A stretch of DNA of 59,034 nucleotides from an uncultured Methanobrevibacter sp. (GCA_902774685.1 CACYJH010000022.1:1-59034); one strand, 5' to 3'. Positions 1 to 9,088 are shown, counted from the first letter of the stretch. Numbers and translations: made by a program. Notes: generated from the sequence alone by a model not told the origin.

Positions 1-471
1 AGATGCCAAAGTGCTTGTCTGAGATTTCTTGGAATCGGAAAAAGCATACTTCATATAATCATCACGATACTCCTTAACAAGAGAACCGTTCTCATCAATA
101 AATCTGGCTTTCATGTCATAACCCTGGAAATCTCCTTCAAGGTTGGTGAATACACCATCCAAGTAATAATTATAATATGGAACTCCATCATTTACAAAAG
201 TGAATCCATAGGCATTCTCCTTAATCAAGGTTATGTTTTGAGAACCATTACTGTTGGAGTTTCCTATGAAGCTAAAGGCCATTATTCCCACAATAGCCAC
301 GATTATTACTAGTGCAGCTAAAGTTTTAAAGTTCAGTGCATTACTGGAAGTCTTGGCACGTTTGTCTGTTCTGATTCTTTGGTCAACATCTTTTAGATCA
401 TGTCCACAGCTTCTGCAGAAAACTGCTGCATCTTCATTTTCTTCTCCACAATTTGGACAAAACTTAGTCAT
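1..471 (-). CDS. Zinc-ribbon membrane protein, 3' end outside window
   Basis: The reading frame starts at an ATG at 469-471 and stays open to base 1, giving 157 codons with no stop, so the gene continues off the left edge. The N-terminus has a zinc ribbon of the form CPNCG-(x)11-CRSCG (residues 5-21). A charged linker follows, then one hydrophobic segment (about residues 45-64, rich in A/I/V), then a polar region with several Tyr and Asp. Proteins with this layout are common in methanogens and are thought to be cytosolic zinc ribbons on a membrane-anchored, outward-facing domain. The exact function is unknown. It is not visibly in an operon with the recombinase gene, which ends about 110 bases upstream on the same strand. 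Confidence 0.75.
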   Translation of the reverse strand, partial: MTKFCPNCGEENEDAAVFCRSCGHDLKDVDQRIRTDKRAKTSSNALNFKTLAALVIIVAIVGIMAFSFIGNSNSNGSQNITLIKENAYGFTFVNDGVPYYNYYLDGVFTNLEGDFQGYDMKARFIDENGSLVKEYRDDYMKYAFSDSKKSQTSTLAS

Positions 472-580
472 ATGATTAATCCCCCTATATTAATATTTTT
501 TTAATTAATGATTTTTTTATTCAACCATCATAATAAATTTATTGATTCAAGGTTTATCACTCATTATTAATCCACCTTAC

Positions 581-1825
581 CTAAAATCCATATTTAGCTA
601 ACACTTCATCTATCTTATCTTCAACTTGCCTATCAATATTATTCCTTATTTCAATATTTTCCTTTCTCAACAATTCAGTCTGCTGCTTTAACTCAAAGTT
701 CTCCAGCTCCAACTCCTTATTTCGCTTAGTGATTGTGAAATCAATCTCATCCTTTTCAAAGCTAAGTGCAGGAATAATGTTCTCATACTCTGAAAAGATC
801 AATTCCTCAAGCTCATCCTCATCCACATATGACCTGTCCTGTTCCATATATGGCTTATGTCCTTCCATCAATGCGGAAGCACGCAAGTGAACTCTTTTTC
901 TGGCCAATGTTGTGATGAAGAATTTCCTTAATCCATGGGCATGAAACTTGGGTGTTTCTTCAATAAGCTGATGAAAAGTGTCCTTGCTTATCTCACCATC
1001 ATCCAGTTTCTGTTTTAAGACCCTAGTCCTTTCACGTACAAGATCCTTGTTTTTTCTAAAGCATTCAACAGTTAGAGAAGCTGGCTGTATTGGCCCTTTG
1101 AACTTATTGGTCCTGGATGAGAAAAGGGCATCTGTTTTTTCAAGCTTCAAGTTGGTGCCGTATTTTTTATTGTACCTTTCAATGCTTTTCTTCCTTTGTC
1201 GCAGACTGTTCAACAGCAGGTTTGATGATTCTGGACTGTTGGGAACTTTGCATAGGATGTTGTGCTTTTTTGTCTTATGTGGTATGAATTCCCAGAATCC
1301 CATCATGTCTTGTGGTGCCTTTTCCAGGAACTCGTCTATCTCGGTGCAGTGATGGTACTTTTCTGTTGCTTTCATGAAATCCTGTATCTTGAAGCTAGTT
1401 ACGTCTTTGAGTCTTATTCCTGTATGTGCCATGAATACTATTGCTGCCTGGTGGTGCAAATAACTGATGTTGAGAACATATTTGATTTCATCTGTGGTTA
1501 GCACATTCCATTCATCATCATCCTTTGGGAATTCTATCTTTTTTGGCAGCTTGATGCTTAATGCATTTAGGACTGCTCTTAATCTGTTGATGTTAATTTC
1601 TATGCTACTGTTGGAATTGTTTCTTTCAGTAAGATATGTTACTACACTGTATATGTAGTCATCTATTTTTCCAAAGTTAGGGTCATACTCGTGAATTCTT
1701 CCTTTCTCGTCAATGTATGGGTACTGTTCCTCCTTGACTTCATCGATTATTTCATCGAATCTTTTATTATTTGCATTGCAGAAATGGACTTCCTTTTGCA
1801 AATCTTCTATAGTAATCATATTCAT
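581..1825 (-). CDS. Tyrosine recombinase / integrase-family protein
   Basis: This 414-residue protein has the catalytic set of a tyrosine site-specific recombinase: Arg138 in TGIRLKD, a likely Lys184 in the beta-turn, the HxxR box His297-x-x-Arg300 (HGLRKFF), His323 in EGHKPY and the nucleophile Tyr333. The region before residue 110 would be the core-binding domain. After the catalytic domain is a charged heptad-like stretch (about residues 366-400) that looks like a coiled coil, which is unusual for a simple Xer protein. No phage, transposase or other mobile genes are adjacent, and no tRNA or att duplication was seen, so it is an orphan. It could be a relic of an integrated element or a chromosomal recombinase. 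The family call is firm; the biological role is inferred. Confidence 0.85.
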   Translation of the reverse strand: MNMITIEDLQKEVHFCNANNKRFDEIIDEVKEEQYPYIDEKGRIHEYDPNFGKIDDYIYSVVTYLTERNNSNSSIEININRLRAVLNALSIKLPKKIEFPKDDDEWNVLTTDEIKYVLNISYLHHQAAIVFMAHTGIRLKDVTSFKIQDFMKATEKYHHCTEIDEFLEKAPQDMMGFWEFIPHKTKKHNILCKVPNSPESSNLLLNSLRQRKKSIERYNKKYGTNLKLEKTDALFSSRTNKFKGPIQPASLTVECFRKNKDLVRERTRVLKQKLDDGEISKDTFHQLIEETPKFHAHGLRKFFITTLARKRVHLRASALMEGHKPYMEQDRSYVDEDELEELIFSEYENIIPALSFEKDEIDFTITKRNKELELENFELKQQTELLRKENIEIRNNIDRQVEDKIDEVLAKYGF

Positions 1826-2161
1826 ATTTTTAGCCCCAGTGTATAAATTTAAAATGCCTATGAGAGCACTTGAAAACTATTCGGAAAATGCTCCAAAAAG
1901 TATAAACTTTACAATAGAGATAAATTTTATACATATAAACTTTACCCATAAAATTAGTGAAAATCAGCCATATTATATAATTCTCTTTAAGATAGCGAAA
2001 AATGACTAATTAATGAAAAGAAAAAAATTTAAAATTGAAAAAATACTTAATTAAATAAATACATAATTAAAATCAGTAACTAAATTAAATAACAAAATTA
2101 AATAACAAAATTAATTAGTACCAAATAAATGATAAGAAAGGATAAAAAATGGAGTGATAAT
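1826..2161. other. Divergent intergenic region between recombinase and ATP-grasp gene
   Basis: This 336-base AT-rich gap holds the promoters of two divergent genes. The 12-mer TATAAACTTTAC occurs twice in direct orientation, at 1901-1912 and 1934-1945, exactly 33 bases apart and about 80-120 bases upstream of the recombinase start. No coding potential or RNA gene is seen. Confidence 0.6.
1901..1945 (+). repeat. Pair of 12-bp direct repeats upstream of the recombinase
   Basis: TATAAACTTTAC is present at 1901-1912 and again at 1934-1945. The 33-base spacing is close to three helical turns, as expected for cooperative binding of a dimer on one face of DNA. The sites could be recombinase arm-type sites or regulator sites. 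This is inference; the repeat contains TATA-like sequence that is common by chance in AT-rich DNA. Confidence 0.4.
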
Positions 2162-3868
2162 ATGGAGAATAATAAGAGGAATATCATAGTTGTAGAATGC
2201 ATATCAACAGGAACCAATTTTATCGAAGATATCATAAACAGAGGGTATAATCCTATTGTACTTGAAGCGAAAATAATAGATACCGAAGAAGGAAAAGAAT
2301 ATCAGAAAATGGTTTATGATGAATATAAAAGAATAAAATACGATTTTGAAATAATCTATGAACAAGATACCTATGAAGAGACACTTGAGATGGTAAGAAA
2401 ATTGGATCCTCTCCTCATCGTAGCTGGAAATGAAAAGGGAGTGATCTTAACAACTAAATTATCCCATGACCTTGGCCTTTTAGGAAACCCTATAGAAAAT
2501 CTTGATGCAATGACCTTAAAAAATGAAATGCATAACAGATTAAAGGAATACGGCATTCGTTACATTAGAGGAAAAGTAATCGATTCAATAGAAGATGCAA
2601 TTGAATACTATGATAGCGAAAACCTAAAGGAAGTTGTCATAAAACCTACTTACAGTGCAGGATCTGCTAGCGTAAGAATATGCACAGATAAAGAAGAAAT
2701 GATTGAATCCCTCAAACAAATGTTAACTGATTCAACCAATTATTATGGAGATAAAGAGAATAAATTCCTAATTCAAGAACGTATAAACGGTGAAGAATAT
2801 ATTGTAAACACAGTATCCTGTGAAGGTAAACATAGAGTGACCCTAATTTGGAAATATTCAAAAGTCAAAACTTCTGATGGTGCTATAGTATATGATAGCA
2901 GCGAAACAGTGAATGAATTGAGAATTGGTGAAGCTGAAATGGTCGAATATGCATACCAAGTGGCTGACGCAATTGGAATCCAATATGGTCCAGTTCATGG
3001 AGAATACATGATTGATGAAAATGGACCTGTCTTGATAGAAGTGAATTGCCGTCCTTGTGGTGCGAGTATGGAGGCTGAATTTTTAAATAGAATCTCCGGA
3101 CAGCACGAAACCGACAGCATCTTAGACGCATACCTAAAGCCAGAACTTTTTAAAGTACAATGTACAAAGCCTTATAAACTATATGCGTATGGTGCCCTAA
3201 AACTATTCATTGTCCCAACTGACATAATTGCAAAGTCATCACCGATAGACAATATAAGTTTCAGATTCAAAAGCCATTATAAAACTTCCATGGCAGAAAT
3301 TATTGATAATAGATTATTCCCTAAAACTGAAGATTTACATACAAGCTGTGGACTTGTATATTTGGCTCATGAAGATTATGATGTGGTTCAAGACAATATA
3401 AACTTTTTAAGAGATCTTGAAAAGCGCGCATTTTCACTTATTCTAAGTGAAAATAAAAATGAATCCGAAGAAAAGGATGATGAAACTTATCTGGATGAAC
3501 TTAAGCAATTCCTTGATTTGGTCTCTACATATGGAACAGGACTTATAATAACAGACCAGATCATAGATGATACTGATATACTGCAAAGCAAACCACAGGA
3601 TATTGGTAAGATAAACGGAGAATTTGACTTTGTACTCCTCAATCTCAACAAAAGTTACATGAGAGAAAGTGATGACAATATTGTAAACTTATCATTTGAA
3701 AGTCTATCCAGAGTTAAATCTGGAGGATATGTATTCATTCCAAAGAATACATATGAACAGATTCCAAGCAAAAGAAATGGTATGGAAGGCATTATTCAAA
3801 CTTTAGACCTGAAAATAGAGGTTCCTCCATATGGAATAAAAGATATAATTGTTGCATCCAAAAGATAA
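2162..3868 (+). CDS. ATP-grasp ligase with extra C-terminal Rossmann-like domain
   Basis: The ATG at 2162 is preceded by GGAGTGAT and is preferred to an in-frame ATG 33 bases upstream that has no ribosome site. The 568-residue product begins with a Rossmann-like pre-ATP-grasp domain (residues 7-110). An ATP-grasp fold follows: VVIKPTYSAGSASV (158-171, Lys161 for ATP), IQERINGEEY (204-213), GEYM (280-283) and the metal-binding LIEVNCRP (291-298, Glu293 and Asn295). This arrangement is closest to carboxylate-amine ligases of the L-amino-acid ligase type. Residues about 440-568 form a separate unit ending in GGYVFIPKN and IIVASKR, which resembles the end of a SAM-methyltransferase-like Rossmann fold but lacks a clear SAM motif. 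Substrates cannot be deduced. It is transcribed alone. Confidence 0.8.
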   Translation: MENNKRNIIVVECISTGTNFIEDIINRGYNPIVLEAKIIDTEEGKEYQKMVYDEYKRIKYDFEIIYEQDTYEETLEMVRKLDPLLIVAGNEKGVILTTKLSHDLGLLGNPIENLDAMTLKNEMHNRLKEYGIRYIRGKVIDSIEDAIEYYDSENLKEVVIKPTYSAGSASVRICTDKEEMIESLKQMLTDSTNYYGDKENKFLIQERINGEEYIVNTVSCEGKHRVTLIWKYSKVKTSDGAIVYDSSETVNELRIGEAEMVEYAYQVADAIGIQYGPVHGEYMIDENGPVLIEVNCRPCGASMEAEFLNRISGQHETDSILDAYLKPELFKVQCTKPYKLYAYGALKLFIVPTDIIAKSSPIDNISFRFKSHYKTSMAEIIDNRLFPKTEDLHTSCGLVYLAHEDYDVVQDNINFLRDLEKRAFSLILSENKNESEEKDDETYLDELKQFLDLVSTYGTGLIITDQIIDDTDILQSKPQDIGKINGEFDFVLLNLNKSYMRESDDNIVNLSFESLSRVKSGGYVFIPKNTYEQIPSKRNGMEGIIQTLDLKIEVPPYGIKDIIVASKR

Positions 3869-3946
3869 ATAAAGATTAAAAAGAAAATAGAAAAAAAATA
3901 GATAAACAATAGAAAAAAATAGAATAAAAAAAATTAATAAAAATTA

Positions 3947-3972
3947 TTAAGAAGTTTATATAAACTTCTTAA
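3947..3972. terminator. Bidirectional terminator hairpin between convergent genes
   Basis: A 26-base perfect palindrome with arms TTAAGAAGTTTAT / ATAAACTTCTTAA is followed on the + strand by a T-rich run (3973-3987). It lies between the convergent ATP-grasp gene and argJ, where a shared terminator is expected. Confidence 0.7.
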
Positions 3973-4034
3973 ATTTCTCTTTTTTTAAAAAAAACCTATT
4001 AATTGATTATAAATAATAAAGCATAAGAGCTTTT

Positions 4035-5258
4035 TTAAGTTGTATACTCTGCATTGATTTTTACATAATCATAGGTCAAGTCACAACCCCAAGCAGTTGC
4101 AACATAATCTCCTTGATATAAATCAACAAGTATGTTCACTGTTTTCTCTTGCATGATCTTTTCAGCATCATTGAGATTTTCTGTTCCTTCAAATGCCAAG
4201 ATCTTACCTTGGTCAACTAAAATGGATTCATTACCATTGTCATCGCTGACAGAAACGGAAATCATGTTTTGGTCCATTTTACAACCGGAATAACCTACTG
4301 CAGCAACAATTCTTCCCCAATTAGGGTCTCCACCAAAAATAGCTGATTTAACAAGAGAAGAGCTGATTACAGATTTTGAAGCCAATATTGCATCTTCCTC
4401 TGAAGCAGCACCTTGAACCTTGCATTCAATGAATTTTGTAGCTCCTTCACCATCACGGGCCATCATTTTTGCTAAGCTTATGCATAAGAAATCCAATGCC
4501 TTTTGGAAATCTTCATTGATGATGTCATTTTCAGCAACTTCAACACCAGACTTTCCATTTGCCATCAATATAGCGATATCATTGGTACTTTCATCACCAT
4601 CAACGACAATCATGTTGAAACTCTTATTTACAGCAGATTTTAAAGCCTTATTAATCATTTCAGCAGATATTACAGCATCAGTTGCTAAGAAACATAACAT
4701 GGTACCCATATTCGGTGCAATCATTCCTACACCTTTGGTGATTCCGCCGATTCTGACCTTTTCGCCATTTACAGTTGTTTCCACAGCAAATTCCTTATGA
4801 TAGGTATCTGTTGTCATCAATGATTTGGCAGCATCTGTTGAACTTTCTATGGAATTGTCCAATTTGGAAATGGACTCTTCAACCAAAGGCAAAATAATGT
4901 CCATAGGCATTTTTCTACCGATTACACCAGTGGATGCAGTAGCTATCTCATTTGATGGAATGTCTGTCAATCCAGATGCAAATTCAATGGTTTTGTCACA
5001 ATCAGCTATTCCATCCTCACCAGTAAAACAGTTAGCATTTCCACTGTTTGCAACCACCAAAGATACTTTTCCACCTTTGATCATTTCTTTTGTATGAATT
5101 ACAGGGGCAGCCACCACATTATTTGAAGTGAATACCGCTGAAGCATTGCTGCCTTTAGATTCTATAACTGTAAGACCATACTTGCCTTCACGTGTTCCTG
5201 CTGCTCTAACACCTTCTACAGCACAGATTCCACCTTTAATAACATCAATATTAGACAT
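4035..5258 (-). CDS. argJ: Bifunctional ornithine acetyltransferase / N-acetylglutamate synthase ArgJ
   Basis: ArgJ moves the acetyl group from N-acetylornithine to glutamate in the cyclic arginine pathway and, when bifunctional, also acetylates glutamate from acetyl-CoA. The 407-residue length fits the family. Diagnostic segments are NSGNANCFTG (71-80), KGVGMIAPNMGTML (175-188) and the self-cleavage site LATDA (191-195). There the chain is expected to break between Ala192 and Thr193, with Thr193 becoming the catalytic nucleophile of the beta subunit. DPNWGRI and a C-terminal DLTYDYVKINAEYTT are also as in the family. The start is supported by AGGAGATATC directly before ATG. No other arg genes are nearby. 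Confidence 0.95.
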   Translation of the reverse strand: MSNIDVIKGGICAVEGVRAAGTREGKYGLTVIESKGSNASAVFTSNNVVAAPVIHTKEMIKGGKVSLVVANSGNANCFTGEDGIADCDKTIEFASGLTDIPSNEIATASTGVIGRKMPMDIILPLVEESISKLDNSIESSTDAAKSLMTTDTYHKEFAVETTVNGEKVRIGGITKGVGMIAPNMGTMLCFLATDAVISAEMINKALKSAVNKSFNMIVVDGDESTNDIAILMANGKSGVEVAENDIINEDFQKALDFLCISLAKMMARDGEGATKFIECKVQGAASEEDAILASKSVISSSLVKSAIFGGDPNWGRIVAAVGYSGCKMDQNMISVSVSDDNGNESILVDQGKILAFEGTENLNDAEKIMQEKTVNILVDLYQGDYVATAWGCDLTYDYVKINAEYTT

Positions 5259-5397
5259 GATATCTCCTTTTTAGCTTGATAAATAAATTTTCTTGTAAAC
5301 CTTAAAATAATTTCAAAATGAACCTTAAGTCATGAATAAAAACAATATAAAAAAACTAATAAAAATAGAAAAAAATAGAGAAAAAGTTCCCTATCAA

Positions 5398-5841
5398 TTA
5401 GTAAATATTGGCCGAACTTGAGGCATTGAATGCAGTGACATTTTGGCCTTCTGTAACATTTTCCTTGAAATCATAGTATGAAATCTGTGTACCGTTCTCA
5501 TCGGTTAAATCATAGCTGCTGTTTTCATACTCTGATATATTGTTAGTTACATTCATATACTGCACTTCTCCAGGAGCAGGTTCGTTGGAATCCCCAGGAC
5601 CCATTATCATGGAAATGCCTAAAGCCAATCCACAAATAAAAGCGATTAAAATGATTATCATCAAGATTATTTGCTTAGGACTTCTTGGTTTTCTTACATT
5701 TCCAGAACTTTTGGACCATATGGAACTTCTAGAATTTCTTGAATTCCTGGAGCCTCTGGAATTATTAGGACTTCTAGTAACCAAAACATTTTTATTTTTA
5801 GGTTTCCTAGGACTCCTAAGTTTCCTATCGCCTCTTGCCAT
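5398..5841 (-). CDS. Small single-pass membrane protein with Arg/Ser/Asn-rich N-terminus
   Basis: The start at 5841 (MARGDRKLRSP) has GGTG six to seven bases upstream, so it is preferred to the ATG 12 bases earlier. The 147-residue product has a strongly basic, low-complexity N-terminal third rich in Arg, Ser, Pro and Asn. One transmembrane helix (IILMIIILIAFICGLALGIS) follows, then a short outer domain with several N-x-S/T sites. By the positive-inside rule the basic region would be cytoplasmic and could bind nucleic acid or membrane lipid. I do not recognise a family. It is followed on the same strand by argJ, about 140 bases away. Confidence 0.65.
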   Translation of the reverse strand: MARGDRKLRSPRKPKNKNVLVTRSPNNSRGSRNSRNSRSSIWSKSSGNVRKPRSPKQIILMIIILIAFICGLALGISMIMGPGDSNEPAPGEVQYMNVTNNISEYENSSYDLTDENGTQISYYDFKENVTEGQNVTAFNASSSANIY

Positions 5842-5970
5842 TAATTTCACCACAAATTACAATAATAAATATTTTTAAATCATCAATAGATTAATTTTTT
5901 AATGCATAATGCAGATATTGAATCAATTTCATCGTATCCACAGATGCATCAAATTGTTCAACTACAAATT

Positions 5971-7173
5971 TCACCTTAATGTATAGTAAGCTACAAGAAT
6001 CAAAACAAGCAAAAGGCCATAAATGCCCATTCCCATTATAGAAAGTATATAAGATAGGACAAACATTACAGCAAATGCAGTAATGATCTTTCCTTTCTTA
6101 GCAGTTACAAGCTCACATAATGTTCTTGTAAAGTCTGAAGGAATGTAATATCCATATAATCCGTTAGCCAAATCGAATATGACTAGTGACAATGCACCGA
6201 ATCCATGAATGCTTTCTGCAATATTTGCACGTTCACCTGCTTCTCTTCTGCTTCTTCCTATACCAATCTTGACTTTTGCACCGTTGTTTAGAATAAACCA
6301 TGCACAATCAAGACCTGCACGAATAGCTACATCCTTACTAGGGAATTTTGCAATCAAGTCATCTCCACCTTCACGGTAACCTTCAATATGACCTTCACAA
6401 TCTTCCATAAACTCCTTAACGCTTGTCATCAATTCCACAAGCTTGTTTCTACCATGCTTGGAAATGAAATTGGTTGAGTCCACAATATCAATAAAGAGAT
6501 ATTGCTGGAATTCTGGAGGTTCAGATTCTGCTAATTTGAAAGGAGTGTCCAATACAAGTGCATATTCACCACCTAATTTAGTGAATGCAACACCTGGAGA
6601 GTCTCCAACCTCTTTATTGAACTTGATTGATCTTTCAATAGCTGCAGCGCCAGTCATACCGGCAGCGGCTCTGACACGGATTCCATTATCCAATCCAATG
6701 CCAACCAATCTGATTGCTACTCTGATTGCATCGTTTTTAGACATAAGCCTTGAAACAATTTCTGTTTCGCTTCTTTCAATAATTTCTCCATTTTCTCTTA
6801 AAATAATATCAGTGAAAAGATTAATAATATAAGAAGGTTCTGAAAGCTCTACATACATGTAACGGTCACTACCCATAATGATATTACTTACAAGAGCATA
6901 TTCTTCAACCTTGTTCTGTGCAGGAAGTAATTCATAAAAACTATGATTCTCTGGAATATTTTCACGGCCAACATCACGAACCAAATTGGTAAAAATACTT
7001 TCAGTGGTAATATTCGCTTTATCAATCTCCATAAGCATGGTTTGAGTATAATTGAACATGTCTACATACTCTGTTTCAAGTGGAGTTGTTGGAAAGTACT
7101 TAGTACCTATACTGATGATTTCATGTTTGGTAACTAAAGAAACAATTTTCCTTATAATTGCATGATCAGCCAT
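5971..7173 (-). CDS. Membrane-anchored GGDD palm-domain (nucleotidyl-cyclase-like) protein
   Basis: The 400-residue protein has an N-terminal region (1-215) of unknown fold. A palm-like domain follows: FIDIVDSTNFI (227-237, Asp229 and Asp232 as candidate metal ligands), GYREGGDDLIAKF (265-277) and VKIGIGRSRREAGERANIA (301-319). The order hhDhD..., GGDD hairpin, hGIG..., A/E-x-A is that of the nucleotidyl-cyclase/GGDEF/GTP cyclohydrolase III/Cas10-palm superfamily. Two transmembrane helices end the chain (about 361-379 and 381-398), putting the palm domain at the inner membrane face. The start is backed by GGAGGTAAAAT before ATG. It could be a cyclase, a GTP cyclohydrolase III relative or a catalytically altered sensor; the sequence alone does not decide. 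The neighbour upstream on the same strand encodes an NYN-type RNase. Confidence 0.65.
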   Translation of the reverse strand: MADHAIIRKIVSLVTKHEIISIGTKYFPTTPLETEYVDMFNYTQTMLMEIDKANITTESIFTNLVRDVGRENIPENHSFYELLPAQNKVEEYALVSNIIMGSDRYMYVELSEPSYIINLFTDIILRENGEIIERSETEIVSRLMSKNDAIRVAIRLVGIGLDNGIRVRAAAGMTGAAAIERSIKFNKEVGDSPGVAFTKLGGEYALVLDTPFKLAESEPPEFQQYLFIDIVDSTNFISKHGRNKLVELMTSVKEFMEDCEGHIEGYREGGDDLIAKFPSKDVAIRAGLDCAWFILNNGAKVKIGIGRSRREAGERANIAESIHGFGALSLVIFDLANGLYGYYIPSDFTRTLCELVTAKKGKIITAFAVMFVLSYILSIMGMGIYGLLLVLILVAYYTLR

Positions 7174-7338
7174 ATTTTACCTCCTTTTAATTTTTAAAAA
7201 AATAATCAGTTTTAATTATCAGTTTTTAATATCAATTTAATTATCAGTTTTAAATAAACGTAATAATCAATTTTCAATTTCAATAAACAAGTTTTCCAAT
7301 AAATAATAATTCTTAAGAATTTGAAATAATATCAGATA

Positions 7339-8376
7339 TTATTTCTCCTTCTTTTTCTTGGAATTCTTTTCTAAGTAAATCTCAAATTCACCAGGCTTTT
7401 CCAAAATCATATTTGGTTTTACTGAAACGAATGGGAACTTCCATGAACCTAATCTTCCAGCAATTGTACTTGCAATATTTCTTGAATTCTTCTTGATGAA
7501 TACCTCATCATAGGTATTTGTTTGAATCTCAATATTGTATGGAGGATTGTCTTCCACCTCATCAGTCAAGACAATATTCAAGCCGAAGTAACCTGGCTTA
7601 ATGAATAAATCATTACGAACTGCTATCAATGGTTTGTGAACCAATCTTAACCTGTCTGCAACTGTAACTGAAATGTTACCCGCATCCTTGACAGCAGCCT
7701 TATAATCCTTAGGATGAACAAGAACAAAGATTACATATGGAACGGAAGTCTCTACATCATCCACCATTTCCATAACCTTATCAAACATAGGCAATTTAGA
7801 AAATAGTCCTTCTATTTTGGAGGAAACATTATCCTGTTCGGATTCATCAAGCAATAATATAGCCTGTTTAGCTACATTCAATGGAGTGAATTTAGTTGTT
7901 TCCTTACCTTTATAAACTACCCAACGTTTTCTCTCAAGCTCATTTAATATTTCATCACAGATGTTCTGCAAGAGATTTTTGACTTTCTTTGGCTTTTTAG
8001 CTTTTCCCATGATCAATTCACCATCTTGAATTGAAAATGGAATTCTTATGCTGTTGATGTCAGGGAATTCTGACATGAAATCCCTAAATTTATCATTAGA
8101 CAATACTTTTGCATCCTCTTCATAAGCCAAATCAAGAATATAATGGTCTGCAATGGTTCCTACAGGAACTTCATCAATAATGCCATCATTGACCAATCTT
8201 ACAAAAGTTTCCTTATCATCGATATTATGACGTAGGGAAGCATCTGCTATGATTAAAAAGTCATGATTTCCTTGTTCTAAAGCTTTTACAGCTAATGTAA
8301 TATTTTTTAATTTAGCTTTTGAGCCTTCTTCTTTTTGGAAATGTGCGACATTTGCTGCATCAATAATAACTTTCAA
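7339..8376 (-). CDS. NYN/PIN-like ribonuclease domain protein
   Basis: The TTG start at 8374-8376 has GGTG exactly five bases upstream. The N-terminus has the acidic pattern of NYN/Zc3h12a-like RNases: VIIDAANVAHF (3-13, Asp6 and Asn9), FLIIADASLRH (about 40-50) and ADHYILDLAYEEDAKVLSNDKFRDF (about 82-106). This is the PIN-like fold with conserved Asp residues for metal-dependent RNA cleavage. The remaining 200 residues have no motif I recognise; they include a basic linker KAKKPKKVK and a Lys-rich tail. It is likely a cytoplasmic RNA-processing or decay enzyme. It precedes the GGDD palm gene by about 165 bases in the same orientation. Confidence 0.75.
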   Translation of the reverse strand: MKVIIDAANVAHFQKEEGSKAKLKNITLAVKALEQGNHDFLIIADASLRHNIDDKETFVRLVNDGIIDEVPVGTIADHYILDLAYEEDAKVLSNDKFRDFMSEFPDINSIRIPFSIQDGELIMGKAKKPKKVKNLLQNICDEILNELERKRWVVYKGKETTKFTPLNVAKQAILLLDESEQDNVSSKIEGLFSKLPMFDKVMEMVDDVETSVPYVIFVLVHPKDYKAAVKDAGNISVTVADRLRLVHKPLIAVRNDLFIKPGYFGLNIVLTDEVEDNPPYNIEIQTNTYDEVFIKKNSRNIASTIAGRLGSWKFPFVSVKPNMILEKPGEFEIYLEKNSKKKKEK

Positions 8377-8782
8377 GATATCACCCTTTAAAAGTTTAAG
8401 TTAATGATTTTTTAAAAAATTAATTATTTCATTTATGACATATAAAAATAATGATTCAAATCCCTCTCTGGATTTAAAATCCATTATTAATAGTTCATAC
8501 TATAAAATTATTGGTTTGATTGAAAATAATTCATAGTAATACTTTATATTATGAATATATATTTGTACTAATATATTTAAATCTTTTTAGAATTAATATG
8601 GTTAAACCTGATGAAAACCAAGAAACAATGAAAAAAAATAATACAAGAATAGTTAAAAATCTTAAAAAAATACTTAAAAAAGTAGAAAAAATTATCTAGA
8701 AAATAGTTAATACTCTTAAAAATCAGCAAAAAAATAGAAAAATAACAAAAATAAAAATTAAAAAAAAATAAAAATAAAAGAA
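8377..8782. other. AT-rich intergenic region
   Basis: A 406-base gap between two minus-strand genes. It contains TATA-like sequences and one doubtful short + strand ORF (listed separately). No hairpin followed by a T-run or other structure stands out. Confidence 0.5.
8598..8699 (+). CDS. Possible 33-residue Lys-rich peptide
   Basis: A short frame from ATG at 8598 encodes a peptide starting MVKPDENQETMKKNN and ending in an amphipathic Lys/Leu/Ile helix (LKKILKKVEKII). A TATA-like stretch lies upstream (about 8567-8578), which would give a nearly leaderless transcript. There is no ribosome site. Lys-rich short ORFs arise easily in such AT-rich DNA, so this is weak. Confidence 0.2.
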   Translation: MVKPDENQETMKKNNTRIVKNLKKILKKVEKII

Positions 8783-9088
8783 TTATTTTGATTGAGCAGC
8801 TTCAGCCGCTTTTAATTCTTTTTTAGATCTTCTTACAAGATCTCTTAAAGCATTTGAAACATTAGGAGGTACGGAACCTTCTTCTTTATTCAAAATTACT
8901 TCAGAAATAGTGTTAGAAAGAACGAATATTGCATGTTTATGTTCTGCTTTAGTCCTATGGATGTGATGAGGACTAATATTCAATGCAAGATACTCTTCAC
9001 AATATTGATGAGCTGTGTTATCAGTGTCTAAATATTTTAAAACATATACTAAAAATTGATGTAATTGAATCATTTCATCTTTATACAT
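8783..9088 (-). CDS. UPF0058 family protein
   Basis: The 101-residue protein starts MYKDEMIQLHQFLVYVLKYL and contains the family segment around ISPHHIHRTKAEHKHAIFVLSN. This is typical of UPF0058, a short, mostly helical archaeal family of unknown function found in Methanobacteriales and other euryarchaea. The His-rich middle (HHIH...H.H) may bind metal. AGGAAG lies before the ATG. Confidence 0.85.
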   Translation of the reverse strand: MYKDEMIQLHQFLVYVLKYLDTDNTAHQYCEEYLALNISPHHIHRTKAEHKHAIFVLSNTISEVILNKEEGSVPPNVSNALRDLVRRSKKELKAAEAAQSK

